The position numbers were made by a program, and so were the translations under genes. Shown in pieces: positions 8,245-17,225 of a DNA stretch of 64,000 bases. Within the stretch, counting starts at the first letter, position 1, and the number at the start of each line of letters is the position of its first letter. The notes under the pieces were generated by a model that saw only the letters and a list, made by a program, of their open reading frames with translations, was not told where the DNA came from and did no database searches. This DNA is from Companilactobacillus baiquanensis (lineage in GTDB: Bacteria > Bacillota > Bacilli > Lactobacillales > Lactobacillaceae): assembly GCF_003946605.1 (NCBI RefSeq), contig NZ_RHOQ01000001.1, positions 310,001 to 374,000 of the forward strand, written 5' to 3'.

Positions 8245-9577
8245 CTTGAGTGAAGATTTTAAAACTAAATATAAAGAATTGCTGGGTGATAGAGCAGAGT
8301 CCCTTTTCCAAGCTATCGAAGTTGATAGTAAGAACGCCTTTCGTCTAAATCCTCTAAAGAATAATTATCAAAATGTTCAGTACAAATTAGATCAACCTAT
8401 CGAGTACAGTAAATTTGGTTACTTTGGTGACATTGACGGCAATTCGATCGACCACTTATCTGGTTATGTTTATAGTCAAGAACCAAGTGCAATGTATGTT
8501 GCAGAAGTGGTCGATCCAAAAGATGAGAAAGTTTTGGATCTTTGTGCCGCCCCTGGAAGCAAGACAACTTATTTGGCCTCGTTAATGGGCGGTAGCGGCC
8601 TTTTAGTCAGTAACGAGATAAATAACAAGCGTGCACGGGTACTTTCCTCAAACGTGGAAAGAATGGGCATAAAAAATGCTATTGTGATAAATAACTCTCC
8701 TAAAGATTTAGAAGGATCATTTGAAGGCTACTTTGACAAAATATTGGTTGATGCGCCATGTTCTGGTGAGGGGATGTTTAGAAAAGATCCTGAGTCGGTT
8801 CAATATTGGTCACCTGAATATGTTGAACAATGTGCCAATCGACAGAAACACATCTTAGATTCAGCTTTTTTCATGCTTAAAGATGGTGGAACGCTAGTTT
8901 ATTCAACTTGTACCTTTGCACCGGAAGAAAATGAAAATAATATTGCTGAATTTGTAAAACGACATCCAGAAATGGAAATCGTACCAATCAAAAAATATTC
9001 CGGTATGGAAGATGGACGTCCAGAGTGGGGACATGACAATCAAGATCTAACTAAGGCTTTAAGAATGTTTCCTGACAAGTTTGATGGCGAAGGTCATTTT
9101 ATTTGCAAGATGATTAAAGCAGGCGTTGAAAAATCTGCCAAAATTAGAACTTTTAAAAATCAACCAACAAAAATAGAGATGTCATATTTAGATAAGTTTA
9201 TTAAACAAAATCTTACTAGCAATAATTTAAGTGAGATCTTTAAAGTTAAAGAAGATCTTTATCAAGCTGCAACTTTTGATAATAGATTTAAAAAATTACA
9301 TGTTTTAAGAAATGGTCTCAAGTTAGGCGAATTCAAAAAAAATAGGTTTGAGCCTAGCATCTCGTGGATGTTAACACTCAAACCTGATGATTTGAAATCA
9401 GTATATGAATTAGATGATGACCAATTTATTAAATACTTACATGGTGAATCAGTCTTGATCGAAAATGATTTTTCAAATAAGTGGATCGGACTTAGCTATC
9501 AAGGTAAACTTTTTAGCTGGGGTAGATATAGTAATAAACAAATTAAGAATGTTTATCCTAAAGGACTAAGAAAATAA
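8234..9577 (+). CDS. rsmF: RsmF/Nop2-type rRNA cytosine-C5 methyltransferase
   Basis: This 447-residue protein shows all hallmarks of RNA m5C methyltransferases: SAM motif DLCAAPGSKTTYLA, motif IV VDAPCSGEGMFRKDP with the PC cysteine, and motif VI YSTCTFAPEENE with the catalytic TC cysteine. The C-terminal ~150 residues form the RsmF-like extension (ending SYQGKLFSWGRYSNKQIKNVYPKGLRK), which separates it from shorter RsmB-like enzymes. It is expected to methylate 16S rRNA in the cytoplasm; the exact position cannot be read from sequence. It overlaps the gene before it by 11 bp and the convergent fni gene by 12 bp. Confidence 0.92.
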   Translation: MRVNLSEDFKTKYKELLGDRAESLFQAIEVDSKNAFRLNPLKNNYQNVQYKLDQPIEYSKFGYFGDIDGNSIDHLSGYVYSQEPSAMYVAEVVDPKDEKVLDLCAAPGSKTTYLASLMGGSGLLVSNEINNKRARVLSSNVERMGIKNAIVINNSPKDLEGSFEGYFDKILVDAPCSGEGMFRKDPESVQYWSPEYVEQCANRQKHILDSAFFMLKDGGTLVYSTCTFAPEENENNIAEFVKRHPEMEIVPIKKYSGMEDGRPEWGHDNQDLTKALRMFPDKFDGEGHFICKMIKAGVEKSAKIRTFKNQPTKIEMSYLDKFIKQNLTSNNLSEIFKVKEDLYQAATFDNRFKKLHVLRNGLKLGEFKKNRFEPSISWMLTLKPDDLKSVYELDDDQFIKYLHGESVLIENDFSNKWIGLSYQGKLFSWGRYSNKQIKNVYPKGLRK

Positions 9578-10615
9578 GTTTATTTGACGCTGTTTTGCAT
9601 AATTTATTAAGCTCTCATCATAAATGATGGGGGCTTTTTTTATTTCTTTAATATTTTTAGCACCAATATTTGCCATAATAATTCTCAATTGAACAATAAA
9701 ACTTTCAAAGAAGAGACTTGTTTCTTCATACGAGTACTTCTGTAAGTGATGTAAAACAAGGCCTGACATGCCAACTGAACTAGCTCCCATGCAAAGAGCT
9801 TTGATAACGTCCATTGGTGTTCTTATACCACCTGATGCAAAGAAGTTTAATTCATTTTGATATGGTTTAGTTTCAATCAATGATTCTACTGTTGAAAGTG
9901 AAAATTGATCCAAATAAGTTAAGTCTAGTTCGTGGTTTCTAGCACTTTCAATTTGAGCAAAATCAGTTCCGCCAAATCCAGAAATATCGACGTTTTGGAC
10001 ACCAATATTTTTTAATTGCTGAATGTTCTCTTTTGACATCCCGAAACCAACTTCTTTAACGATAATGGGCACTGAAACATTCTTTACAATCGACTCAATG
10101 TTTTTTAGCCAAATAAATTCACGATCACCTTCAGGCATGGCAAGTTCTTGAGTAACGTTCAAGTGGATCTGCAAAGCATCAGCAGAAATTAAATCGACTG
10201 CTTGTTGAGCTAATTTAGGAGTTGCTTTAGCTGATGTATTAGCAATTACAAATCCAGTTGGGTTATTTTCTCTTAAAGTTTCAAAACTATTGGCAGTTTC
10301 TGGAATCCTAAAATAAACTCCCATTGAGCCACTGGAAACGGGGATGTTCAACTCATTTGCTAGCTTGGCTAGTTCAGTGTTGAATTTAGTTGATTGTTTA
10401 GAGCCACCTGTAATGGCATTAAAATAGATCGGTAAACTGGCTTTAAAACCTAAGAAGTCAACCGATAGATCAATATCATGATAATTTAATTCAGGTAAAG
10501 CATCGTGAAGCAATCTGACATTGTCAAAATCAGCAAATGATTCGTCAGTAAAGTATTTTTCAGCTAGAAAAAGATGTTCGACCTTACGCTGAATTTGTTT
10601 ATCTTGTTTAGGCAT
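9566..10615 (-). CDS. fni: Type 2 isopentenyl-diphosphate delta-isomerase
   Basis: This 349-residue FMN-dependent enzyme interconverts isopentenyl and dimethylallyl diphosphate, the last step of the local pathway. It has the (beta/alpha)8 FMN fold with the type-2 signatures YFNAITGGSKQSTKFN, QIHLNVTQELAMPEGDR, VKEVGFGMS, DISGFGGTDFAQIE and the phosphate-binding ASGGIRTPMDVIKALCMGA. It overlaps mvaK2 by 8 bp, so it is the distal gene of mvk-mvaD-mvaK2-fni. No independent promoter is evident. It needs FMN and NAD(P)H and is unrelated to the Idi-1 type. Confidence 0.96.
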   Translation of the reverse strand: MPKQDKQIQRKVEHLFLAEKYFTDESFADFDNVRLLHDALPELNYHDIDLSVDFLGFKASLPIYFNAITGGSKQSTKFNTELAKLANELNIPVSSGSMGVYFRIPETANSFETLRENNPTGFVIANTSAKATPKLAQQAVDLISADALQIHLNVTQELAMPEGDREFIWLKNIESIVKNVSVPIIVKEVGFGMSKENIQQLKNIGVQNVDISGFGGTDFAQIESARNHELDLTYLDQFSLSTVESLIETKPYQNELNFFASGGIRTPMDVIKALCMGASSVGMSGLVLHHLQKYSYEETSLFFESFIVQLRIIMANIGAKNIKEIKKAPIIYDESLINYAKQRQINLFS

Positions 10616-11687
10616 TAGCGATTATTTCTCCGATTTTTAATGATAGAGGAGTGATTCCAACCTTTTTCCACTTTTCTTCTAGTAGATCAAGATTTAAGTC
10701 GCGGTCACTGATAACAATTCCACAATCACCACCACCGGCACCAGACGTCTTAGCGGAACCACCAAGTTTTTGAGCGATGTCACATAAGTCAGTTAGAAGT
10801 TCAGTTTCAATATGAACATTACTAAACTCGGCCAAATCAGACAGTAAAGTACGATATTGATTGATCATTTTTTTAATAAGTTCTGAATTGCAAGTTCTAA
10901 AACCATGAATTAGCGTCTCGACACTATTACGGCTGGCTTTTAAGAAGTTTTGATATTTTTCAACTTTTTGTGCTTTTGTTAAAGCTATTCGATCGACCAG
11001 AATAGAGGTTGAAGCAGGTGATCCTGTCCAACCGACAGTTAATTCAAGATCGCTAGGTAAAATCAATGTTTCGATTTCAAGATTAGGCCAGTTTAATTCC
11101 AAAACGGTTGATAAACTATGATTTCGAATAATATTAAAAACCCAGTTACGGTCAGGTGATTTATAAGCTACGATACCACCAAAAGCACTAGCAGCAATAT
11201 CACCAAGACTTCCGTTTCCTTGAACCGATAAGTGGGCGATAGAAGCTAGTTTATAGATATCCATAGGAGTTAATTTTAGTTTATAAAAATCCCCTAAGGC
11301 TTTTACAACGGCAACTGTTACAGCTGCCGATGAACCTAGACCGTATTTTTTTCCATCTTTTGAATCTAATTCACTAGTTACGAGTAGGTCATAATATGCT
11401 AGATCTTTTTTCTTTTCCAAAGCATATTTTTCTACAAAATTAATGGCCGCCAAAATGTACTGTAATTGACTTTCAGTATCGTCAAAAACTAATTCTGTAC
11501 CTTGTCGGTCCCAATGAATAAGTTCTTTATTAAGATTTTTAGATTGAATCGTACCGCCATCTTCAGACTTAGTGATTGTGGCAGTAACGTATTGGTTAAC
11601 TGAAGCAATAACAGCAGGGAAGCCGGTTTCAACAACGGCATATTCTCCTGCTAAATATAACTTCCCAGGTGCTTTTCCTGTAGACAA
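10608..11687 (-). CDS. mvaK2: Phosphomevalonate kinase
   Basis: This GHMP-family kinase phosphorylates mevalonate-5-phosphate to the diphosphate. Visible motifs are GKAPGKLYLAGEYAVVETG at the N-terminus, the ATP-binding KYGLGSSAAVTVAVVKA near residue 110 and the C-terminal glycine loop KTSGAGGGDCGIVIS. Several starts are possible: TTG at 11705, ATG at 11696 and TTG at 11687. The only Shine-Dalgarno-like sequence (GAAAGG) is one base before the ATG and ten before the last TTG. The last gives MSTGKAPGKLYLAGEY, the usual length for the family, so I chose it with modest confidence. It is third in the mevalonate operon and overlaps fni. Confidence 0.93.
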   Translation of the reverse strand: MSTGKAPGKLYLAGEYAVVETGFPAVIASVNQYVTATITKSEDGGTIQSKNLNKELIHWDRQGTELVFDDTESQLQYILAAINFVEKYALEKKKDLAYYDLLVTSELDSKDGKKYGLGSSAAVTVAVVKALGDFYKLKLTPMDIYKLASIAHLSVQGNGSLGDIAASAFGGIVAYKSPDRNWVFNIIRNHSLSTVLELNWPNLEIETLILPSDLELTVGWTGSPASTSILVDRIALTKAQKVEKYQNFLKASRNSVETLIHGFRTCNSELIKKMINQYRTLLSDLAEFSNVHIETELLTDLCDIAQKLGGSAKTSGAGGGDCGIVISDRDLNLDLLEEKWKKVGITPLSLKIGEIIANA

Positions 11688-11713
11688 AAATATCATACCT
11701 TTCAATATCTGTA

Positions 11714-12676
11714 TCAGAAGTATTGTATACCATGACCAATATTCGCTACAACTGTAGTAACATCAGATAAATTATTTAAATAAGTTTTAACTTGTTCAAT
11801 TGATTTATGAGTTCCAAGTATTTTTACGTTTGGACCAGCATCTATCGTAACATATGCCAGAATCCCTTTTTGTCTTAGATCCTGAATTAAATGAATTATT
11901 TCGATAGTCTTTGGTTCAAAATACGTAAATGATGGTTTGGCGGATAATGTCAATGCATGCATACTCATTGCATTGTGTTCAGCAATCTCACCGATCTTTT
12001 GAATATCTTTTTGTTTGATTGCCTGTTTGATCTCGATTATTTCTGAAGACACTATTTTAACCCAATTTGAATAAAATGGGGAAGTTTCAACACTTTTTTT
12101 CATACCGACAGTCGAAGAAATTTTCTTGGCACTTTGATTTACGACAACTGACAAGACTTCCAAATCAATATTAGGTTCTTCATCTATGGGCACAGCATAC
12201 GAATTTTCGTTGTTATTACCGGCGATCCATTCGACAAAACCACCATAGATCGAGCGACTGGCTGATCCAGAACCGCGTCTCGCTAAAATTGATAACTGTG
12301 ATTTATTGAGATTTAAATTCATCGTTTGATCAATTGAAGCAGCTAGAGCCGCAAAACCAGAAGCTGATGAGGCAAATCCAGCTGAGGTAGGGACATGATT
12401 GATAGAATTTACTTTTAAATGTTCGGAAAACCCATATTCTTTTCTAGTTTCTTCTAAGTAATTAACGATTCTTTTACTCTGAGTTTCATTCAGTAATTCA
12501 TCATTAAGGTAAATGATATCCTTATCAGAGTCGATTACTTCAGAACTTGTATCAGTATAAAAACGATCTAAAGTTAATGAAAGACTATTCGTACACGGTA
12601 ATTTTAATTGTTGATCTTTTTTACCCCAGTATTTTATTAGAGCAATATTTGTAAAAGCTCGAGCAGTTTTAGTCAA
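11714..12676 (-). CDS. mvaD: Diphosphomevalonate decarboxylase
   Basis: This 320-residue GHMP enzyme decarboxylates mevalonate diphosphate to isopentenyl diphosphate with ATP. Signatures are NIALIKYWGKKD at residues ~9-20 and SAGFASSASGFAALAAS, the phosphate loop. The frame is open further upstream, but GGAGG followed by nine bases and a TTG at 12676 gives MTKTARAFTNIALIKYWGKK, which fits the family. The longer version would merely run inside mvk. With this start the gene overlaps the end of mvk by 8 bp and is probably translationally coupled to it. Confidence 0.95.
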   Translation of the reverse strand: MTKTARAFTNIALIKYWGKKDQQLKLPCTNSLSLTLDRFYTDTSSEVIDSDKDIIYLNDELLNETQSKRIVNYLEETRKEYGFSEHLKVNSINHVPTSAGFASSASGFAALAASIDQTMNLNLNKSQLSILARRGSGSASRSIYGGFVEWIAGNNNENSYAVPIDEEPNIDLEVLSVVVNQSAKKISSTVGMKKSVETSPFYSNWVKIVSSEIIEIKQAIKQKDIQKIGEIAEHNAMSMHALTLSAKPSFTYFEPKTIEIIHLIQDLRQKGILAYVTIDAGPNVKILGTHKSIEQVKTYLNNLSDVTTVVANIGHGIQYF

Positions 12677-13616
12677 CGTCTGTTTCCTCCGTATAAATAG
12701 ATAAAGGCTGGATCCAAGTTTGTTCGGCACCATTTTTGATGAGTGCTTTTTGGACCATTGTGGCATTATTAATATTTCTAGTTAAAGATATCATGCAGCC
12801 ACCACGACCGCCTCCGGTTATTTTACTACCAAGTGAGCCAGCGTTTTTAGCGGCTTTGATCAATTGATCAGTTTTAGGAATAGCCAGATTTAATTCTGAC
12901 AAAATTTGATTTGCTTTATCAAAAGTTTGACCAAGTAATTTTAATTGATTGTTTATTAAACTGTTTTTAGTGGTTAGAGTGCAAGCCCCTAGATCTTCTA
13001 AAAGTTGGCCAATTCCTTTTTGATCATTTTGATACATTTGATGAACTTCAGCGACGGTTTCTTTAGTTTTTCCTTTAACACCAGAATCACCAATAACGAT
13101 AAAACCGTCTGATGAGAAGTTAAAATGTTCTATTGTATCTTTACTGTAAAGTACCGGAGCATTTGAAATGACCGTTAAAGCATCTAATCCACTAGCTTTA
13201 CCGTGTGTTACAGTTTCTGATTTGTTAACATATTCAAGAAGTGTTTTAGTATCTAACCTTTGATCAAATAAGTTGAAAAAGGCTCTTGTTAAAGCCGCCG
13301 CAATTGCAGCTGATGACCCTAATCCACGTTCAATCGGTAGGTTACTGTCAATATTGATGGCGTAATTTATTTTATTATTATTTAAATGTTCATCAAGTAA
13401 TTCAATTAAATACTTAACACCTGAAAGTGTATCAGGTATTTGCGATATTTTACCAACATAATATTTTGATGATAAAATATTTTCTGGATTTTGTTTTATT
13501 TTAACGATTACAGGGATGCTAACTAAAGGTACAGCAATTGCAGGGTATCCGTAAACTACCGCATGTTCGCCCATAATGATCGTTTTTCCGTGACTTTTTC
13601 CAATTCCTTTAAGCAC
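12669..13616 (-). CDS. mvk: Mevalonate kinase
   Basis: This GHMP kinase phosphorylates mevalonate and is the first enzyme of the pathway present here. Motifs are GKTIIMGEHAVVYGYPAIAVPL at the N-terminus, PIERGLGSSAAIAAALTRAF near residue 92 and KITGGGRGGCMISL near the C-terminus. The frame opens at a TTG (13640), but the ribosome site AGAGGTGAG lies inside that extension and points to GTG at 13616, giving MLKGIGKSHGKT and 315 residues. It leads the four-gene mevalonate block and is transcribed divergently from rexB. HMG-CoA synthase and reductase genes are not in the window. Confidence 0.94.
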   Translation of the reverse strand: MLKGIGKSHGKTIIMGEHAVVYGYPAIAVPLVSIPVIVKIKQNPENILSSKYYVGKISQIPDTLSGVKYLIELLDEHLNNNKINYAINIDSNLPIERGLGSSAAIAAALTRAFFNLFDQRLDTKTLLEYVNKSETVTHGKASGLDALTVISNAPVLYSKDTIEHFNFSSDGFIVIGDSGVKGKTKETVAEVHQMYQNDQKGIGQLLEDLGACTLTTKNSLINNQLKLLGQTFDKANQILSELNLAIPKTDQLIKAAKNAGSLGSKITGGGRGGCMISLTRNINNATMVQKALIKNGAEQTWIQPLSIYTEETDVD

Positions 13617-13646
13617 AGGCTCACCTCTTGTTTTCTTCAAATACTT

Positions 13647-13675
13647 ATTTTATACATCTATTGTTCAGATTTCCA
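13647..13675 (-). promoter_or_regulatory. Predicted promoter of the mevalonate operon
   Basis: On the minus strand, TGGAAA (13675-13670), 17 bases and TAAAAT (13652-13647) form a plausible sigma-A promoter upstream of mvk. Its -35 end lies inside the rexB promoter spacer on the other strand. Confidence 0.5.
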
Positions 13676-13688
13676 CTTTCTATATAAT
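13661..13688 (+). promoter_or_regulatory. Predicted promoter of rexB-rexA
   Basis: TTGTTC (13661-13666), 16 bases and a perfect TATAAT (13683-13688) precede rexB by about 40 bp. It interleaves with the divergent mvk promoter. Confidence 0.55.
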
Positions 13689-13727
13689 TATAATTAATTA
13701 AGATAAATTTTTTTAGGGAGAAATATT

Positions 13728-16700
13728 ATGGCATTGAATTTTGTATTAGGAAAAAATCAGTTTGATCATCATCAAAAAATGATGGAGCTCTTTAGAAAAG
13801 AATATCAAAAGAATCCTAATGATCAGTTTTTCTTTTTAGTCCCTAATCATATTAAATTTGAATCTGAAATTAACATGCTAAAAGAATTAGGAGAGGATCA
13901 AGATGAACTAATTGCTACAAGCAATGTTCAAAGTTTTTCTTTCTCTAGATTGGCTTGGTACTTTCTTCGCAGTAATTCTACATTTACTGCGGAAAGTCTA
14001 ACTGAAACTAAGTCGGCGATGATTTTAAGAGATATTATCAATAAGAATAAAAAATCACTTCAGATCTTTTCTGGTATGACTGAAAAAAGTGGCTTTTTTG
14101 AGCAACTATCTAAACAGTTCAATGAATTTCAAAACGGTCAAATTCAGCCAGATGATATTGAAGAGTCTTTAAAAACAGGTGATGAAGTCTTTTTTAAAGA
14201 TAAGGTAGCTGAATTGAATTTGATCTATCGAGATTATTTAGATGCTACTAAAAACTATCAAACTAATGATTATCAATTAAATGCGCTTGCTAATTATTTG
14301 AACCAGGATTTAAAGTCTAAAAACTATCACTTTTACATTGAAAGCTTCTCATCATTTACAGCGGCGGAATTGAACTTAGTCAGTTCTTTGATCATTAATG
14401 GAGCAAGCTTTAATATCTCATTAATAATGGAAAAACCAGTTTTAGGAGAGCTTGATAGTGCAAGTTTTTATTATCGTCCCGAAAATACTTATCAGCAGTT
14501 ATATAAACTAGCTAGAAATAATCAGATAGCGGTCTACAATGTTTTTGCTAACGAAGTTAGGATCAATAAAGATATTAGAAGTTTAGAAGATTATTGGATC
14601 CAGTCTAGTAGTTTAGGGCCAGTTAATGGAGATACTAAATTAAAGAGTCCTAATTCCGTCCAAATTTGGAAGTGTACGAATAAACAAACGGAAGTTTCAG
14701 CCATTAGTACGTATATTCGTCAATTAGTAGCAACACAAAATAATCGTTATAAAGATTTTTTGATCGTTGCCAGAGATTTAGGACAATACCGTTCATTCAT
14801 AGAATCATTTATGGAAGTAAACGATGTTCCTTATTTCATTGATCTAGAAAAAAAGATGACTGACCACCCATTTAAAAAGATGATCGATCTATTATTTAAG
14901 ATCTTGAATCGGGGAATGCAAAGTAGTGATGTTATTTCTTTACTAAGAACTGAACTGATGTTGCCAGTAGAATTTGAATCAACGGCTAAATTTCGTGATG
15001 CAGTTGATTTAACGGAAAACTACGTCCTAGCTACTGGTATCACTAAAAGAAATTGGCTAGGGGATGATTTTAAGCCAGATGCTGATTTGGACAAGGATAT
15101 TGATACATCGGTGATTGAAAAATATCATTTGATAAATATCGTTAAAAACTTTGTCAAAAACTTATTTACTAAATTAGATGAATTTTTCAAGACTGATCAC
15201 TCTTCGGTTGATGCAGCAACTTTTTTGTATAATTTTTTGGATGAACAAGGGGTATTCAAACAGTTATTACTTTGGCAAAAACAGGCAACAGAAAAAAATG
15301 ATCTGTCACTAGCAAATCAGCCAGAACAAGTAGTTAATAAATTTAATGAAATTTTAGATGAATACGTAAGCGTCTTTAATGATGCAAAATTTGATGCTAA
15401 AAACTTTATTGAAATATTAGATGCGGCTTTTGAAACGGCTCAATATTCGCAAATTCCATCGACACTAGATGCAGTTAATATATCCGAAATAGGGATGGTA
15501 CAACCTAATAATCGAAAGATAACTTTGATTTTAGGTGCGACTACGGACAATATGCCGGCGGCATCAGTTTCCAATAATATTATTACGAATGATGAACGAA
15601 AACTTATTTCAGACTCATTGGGGGATGATAAGTTTTTAAAGGATTCTGACGAGGTGGTTAATAACTCCGAACCCTTTTTACACGATTTAGTATTCACCAC
15701 ACCAAGTAGTCGTTTGATTTTTACTTATCCTGGTTTTACTGATGATAATAAACAAAAAGATTTATCAAGTTATGTAGTAAGAATCAAAAATCACTTTCAG
15801 CTTGAGGAACAAGATATTTTATTTAATCCCGATGCTAATGAAAGTGAAGATCAAGTTATTCGTTACGTTGGATCGAAGTCATCTAGTTTAAATTATTTGA
15901 TACGTGTGTCACGTCTGGCACTTGATAATAAGGATGACATTTCAAACTCATGGAAGTATGTCAGAAATCAGCTTTATAATGAAGAACCTGATAAAACTGA
16001 ATTTGTTTTGGATTCACTAAATTATAAAAACCTACCTCATGATTTAAATCCTAAAACAGTTGCCAAATTGTATGGGGAAAATGTTAACGTATCCATTTCA
16101 AGACTTGAGACTTTCTATAAGAATGAGTATGAGTATTTCTTAAAATATGGTTTGAGATTACAGCCAAGACAAATTTTTGAAGTTACTCCTGCCCAGACTG
16201 GTTCGTTATTCCATGCTGTTTTAGATGGGTTAGTTAAACGTTTGAATAATGACAGCACTAATTTGAAATATTTATCGGATAGTCAGATACAGCAGTTGGT
16301 TCATCAAATTTTTAGTGATCAAATCGTTTATCCTGAAAATCGTATCTTTAGGATCAATGATCGAATGGATTTTATTTCAACTAAGTTAGAAGCAACAGTG
16401 TTGCAACTGATCATGTCGATGAAAGAACAATTAACGCATAATGAATTCGTTCCTCGAGCTTCTGAGGTTACTTTTGGACGAATCAAGAATCAGCAGAATT
16501 TACCTGGGTTGTCATTTGATTTGTCTAATGATCATAAAATCAATGTACGTGGGAAAATCGACCGAATTGATGAACTAACGATCGATGATGTTAATTATTT
16601 AGCTGTGATCGATTATAAATCTAGTAAGCATGATTTTTCATTCGCTGATTTCTTGGCCGGTTTATCAATGCAGATGCCAACGTATTTACAAAGTTTGGTT

Positions 16701-17225
16701 GCTAACTTGGATTTTCTATCAGAGGGCAATAATACGCAGATAGCGGGAGCCTTTTATTCACACATCCAAAACCCCAAGGTCACTTTGAATAATAAAATTA
16801 AGCCTGATTTGGAGTTGCTGAAGAAGTTTAAACTTTCAGGCTTAATTGTTGATGATAAAGAGCTACTAGATAATTTGGATACACGTTTGATTTCAGGTAT
16901 ATCAACGGTACTTCCGATGCGTAAGAAAAAAGATGGAACTATTAAGGTCAATGAGTCTAGTTTAATAACTAAAGACGATCTGTTTAGAATACTTAGTTAC
17001 AATAAGCATTTGATAACGCAAGCGGGGGATGATATCTATTCAGGACGTTTACGTTTGAATCCTTATCGAGATCGTAATTTGAATACTGGTCTTCAATATA
17101 GTGATTACAAATCTATTTTTGAGTTTGATGCTATGTTGCCTGAAAATGATTATCACGAAATTATTAATTACAATAAAAAAGATGTTTTAGAAAAAATTCA
17201 AAGTATTTTGGAGGATGGGGAATAA
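13728..17225 (+). CDS. rexB: RexB/AddB subunit of the double-strand-break nuclease-helicase
   Basis: At 1165 residues, RexB pairs with RexA to resect DNA ends for RecA loading. The N-terminal ~750 residues resemble an inactivated helicase. The C-terminal RecB-type nuclease shows LAVIDYKSSKHDFSF near residue 960 and an upstream GSLFHAVLDGLV histidine helix. The four cysteines that bind the iron-sulphur cluster in Bacillus AddB are absent: the segment RLNPYRDRNLNTGLQYSDYKSIFEFD near the C-terminus has none, and the upstream site reads LETFYKNEYEYF. This is the RexB form known from streptococci and lactobacilli. The stop overlaps the rexA ATG (TAATG). Confidence 0.95.
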   Translation: MALNFVLGKNQFDHHQKMMELFRKEYQKNPNDQFFFLVPNHIKFESEINMLKELGEDQDELIATSNVQSFSFSRLAWYFLRSNSTFTAESLTETKSAMILRDIINKNKKSLQIFSGMTEKSGFFEQLSKQFNEFQNGQIQPDDIEESLKTGDEVFFKDKVAELNLIYRDYLDATKNYQTNDYQLNALANYLNQDLKSKNYHFYIESFSSFTAAELNLVSSLIINGASFNISLIMEKPVLGELDSASFYYRPENTYQQLYKLARNNQIAVYNVFANEVRINKDIRSLEDYWIQSSSLGPVNGDTKLKSPNSVQIWKCTNKQTEVSAISTYIRQLVATQNNRYKDFLIVARDLGQYRSFIESFMEVNDVPYFIDLEKKMTDHPFKKMIDLLFKILNRGMQSSDVISLLRTELMLPVEFESTAKFRDAVDLTENYVLATGITKRNWLGDDFKPDADLDKDIDTSVIEKYHLINIVKNFVKNLFTKLDEFFKTDHSSVDAATFLYNFLDEQGVFKQLLLWQKQATEKNDLSLANQPEQVVNKFNEILDEYVSVFNDAKFDAKNFIEILDAAFETAQYSQIPSTLDAVNISEIGMVQPNNRKITLILGATTDNMPAASVSNNIITNDERKLISDSLGDDKFLKDSDEVVNNSEPFLHDLVFTTPSSRLIFTYPGFTDDNKQKDLSSYVVRIKNHFQLEEQDILFNPDANESEDQVIRYVGSKSSSLNYLIRVSRLALDNKDDISNSWKYVRNQLYNEEPDKTEFVLDSLNYKNLPHDLNPKTVAKLYGENVNVSISRLETFYKNEYEYFLKYGLRLQPRQIFEVTPAQTGSLFHAVLDGLVKRLNNDSTNLKYLSDSQIQQLVHQIFSDQIVYPENRIFRINDRMDFISTKLEATVLQLIMSMKEQLTHNEFVPRASEVTFGRIKNQQNLPGLSFDLSNDHKINVRGKIDRIDELTIDDVNYLAVIDYKSSKHDFSFADFLAGLSMQMPTYLQSLVANLDFLSEGNNTQIAGAFYSHIQNPKVTLNNKIKPDLELLKKFKLSGLIVDDKELLDNLDTRLISGISTVLPMRKKKDGTIKVNESSLITKDDLFRILSYNKHLITQAGDDIYSGRLRLNPYRDRNLNTGLQYSDYKSIFEFDAMLPENDYHEIINYNKKDVLEKIQSILEDGE

